Source: Limnoperna fortunei (Eukaryota > Mollusca > Bivalvia > Mytilida > Modiolidae). Taken from it: a DNA stretch of 64,000 nt. Within the stretch, counting starts at the first letter, position 1; each line of letters starts with the position of its first letter. Shown here in pieces: positions 62,954-64,000 of this stretch. The position numbers and the translations under genes are program-made. The notes beneath the pieces are model-generated. The model made no database searches. It saw only the letters and a list, made by a program, of their open reading frames with translations, and was not told where the DNA came from. The DNA is taken from contig OX104113.1 in NCBI GenBank assembly GCA_944474755.1, positions 49,491,644 through 49,555,643 of the forward strand, in the 5' to 3' direction.

Positions 62954-63688
62954 TCTTCCCAAGTACTTACTATGTTCTAATAAGTATTGGATATTAGCAC
63001 TAGTCTGTGCTTGGAGAGGGATCGGAAACATCGTCATATGGAAAAGGGACAGTGAAGCTGCAGCAGCATCATGAATATAGAAGCAGCCGATATCTTTCCA
63101 GGTACTCGTTATGTGCTAATTATAAATTAAAATTAGCACTAGCCTGTGCTTGGAGAGAAAATCGACATCATCAGCAGTCAAAAGAAAAAAAAAGGAAAAA
63201 GTATAGAACAAAAGAAGAACATGAATCTAAAATCTTCCCGGGTACTTGAGATGTGCTAATGATACATTTACATTAGCACTAGCCTGTGCTTGGAGAGGGG
63301 AATAGAAATAACATCATATTGAAAAAGAATACAGAAGAAGTCAAACTTGACTATATGCTGTGGTCTTCCCGGGTACTTGCTAGTTTCTAATGATGTAGTG
63401 ACATTAGCACTAGCCTGTGCTTGGAGAGAAAATGGCAATATCACCAAGTAGACAAAGAGAAAAATATGGACAAGACGAAGATAAATAAATGTAAAACCTT
63501 TCCAGGTACTCGTTATGTGCTAATGGTACATTTACATTAGCACTAGCCAGTGCTTGGAGAGGTGTAGGAAATTATAACTACAACACGAAGAAGAATGCAG
63601 TCCAATCTGATAAACTCTGGGGTCTTTCCAGGTACTTGCTAGTTTCTAATGACATCATCACATTAGCACTAGCCTGTGCTTGGCGAGA
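62954..63688 (+). ncRNA. Hairpin cluster, unit 52 (last complete)
   Basis: TATA at 62865. CTTTTCTGTGG and GCGAACAG upstream. Hairpins are consensus. Confidence 0.75.
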
Positions 63689-64000
63689 AAACAGAAGCAC
63701 CACCATATATACGCAAAGAAGAAAACGCGTAATTTTTGCAACCTTGATTACAATTATTATTGCACACAGGTACTTACTTTTCTTTGCGATCTTTTAAAAA
63801 ATAAGAACTACTGTATGCCAATGGCATGCAATGTTAGTCACCAAATTTAGACCATTGGTTAGCTTTTCTGTGGCATTTTATTTATTTTTTTTATTTATAA
63901 CAGCTGTTTATTTATTTCTTGTTGATTTTAACGAATTATCTCCCTTAATCATTTTGAGCTTGGGCGGAAAACACCGATCTCATCAATTATGACACTAATC
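63689..64000 (+). other. Truncated inter-cluster spacer at the right edge
   Basis: This is the same spacer as 456-767, with the vestigial arm, T-tract, E-box and first TGACACT motif. The window ends about 93 bp before the expected TATA box of unit 53, so the array runs on. Confidence 0.85.

Larger units (their letters stand above)
1..64000 (+). repeat. Tandem array of ~1,228-bp promoter-plus-hairpin units
   Basis: The entire window is a head-to-tail array. The sequence starting at base 1 returns at 1229 with very few changes, and the same landmarks recur 52 times. Most periods are 1227-1230 bp. Exceptions are 1202-1203 bp (a 21-bp deletion plus small indels), 1223-1225 bp (small indels) and two units of 949 bp (a 279-bp internal deletion). 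Most units differ from the consensus by only a few bases. Both window edges cut through a unit, so the true array is longer. The direction never inverts. Each unit holds one TATA-type promoter and six short hairpins. The regular period and patchy sharing of variants indicate unequal crossing-over and gene conversion. A purely structural satellite is the alternative reading, but the RNA-level pairing signature argues against it. Confidence 0.98.

Noticed and set aside
1..64000. CRISPR array (regularly spaced repeats with spacers)
   Set aside because: The spacers recur identically in every unit, the repeat elements are long hairpins with different loops, there is no Cas gene, and the unit has a eukaryote-type TATA promoter.
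1..64000. Plain centromeric or structural satellite
   Set aside because: The array organisation fits, but stem-preserving G-U/A-U changes, a conserved 3' arm and a promoter in each unit indicate a transcribed RNA. A centromeric location is not excluded.

Overview
The whole 64 kb window is one head-to-tail tandem array. A unit of about 1,228 bp is repeated 52 times, plus partial units at both edges, so the array continues beyond the window on both sides. I see no conventional protein-coding gene, tRNA, rRNA or transposase. Base composition is AT-rich, there is no bacterial-type coding density, and each unit carries a TATA box with a possible start site at the animal-type distance. This suggests a eukaryotic, probably metazoan, genome. 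I cannot name the species.

One unit, read on the + strand (first complete copy, bases 456-1683): an AT/T-rich spacer of about 400 bp with a perfect palindromic E-box (AACAGCTGTT) and three TGACACT motifs; a TATA box (TATAAATA, 860-867) with a possible initiator A at 891; then six stem-loops of about 66 nt, spaced every 126-140 bp. I call these hairpins E, F, A, B, C and D in order along the strand. A lone 5' half-arm of a seventh hairpin follows at the same spacing, then a T-rich tail. All six hairpins share nearly the same 3' arm (AUUAGCAC-UAGCC-UGUGCUUGG). The 5' arms and loops differ, but pairing is kept through G-U/A-U exchanges. Several stem pairs are G-U in the + strand RNA and would be C/A mismatches in the opposite strand, so the + strand is very probably the functional transcript. 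The layout is that of a tandemly amplified microRNA-like or hairpin-RNA (hpRNA) locus, with about 312 hairpins in this window.

On a larger scale, units 10-26 (about 11.9-32.2 kb) and units 27-43 (about 32.2-53.0 kb) are two copies of a 17-unit higher-order repeat, shown by matching private variants in at least eleven unit pairs. The two copies differ in length by about 561 bp, almost all from two 279-bp deletions in the first copy (units 17 and 19). In those units recombination between hairpins E and A made one chimeric hairpin and removed F. Smaller two- and three-unit duplications are also visible. The array evolves by unequal exchange and homogenisation, like rDNA or a satellite, but its unit looks like a complete promoter-plus-hairpin transcription unit.

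The miRNA/hpRNA identity, the promoter and any target are inferences from sequence and structure. No known miRNA family was recognised.
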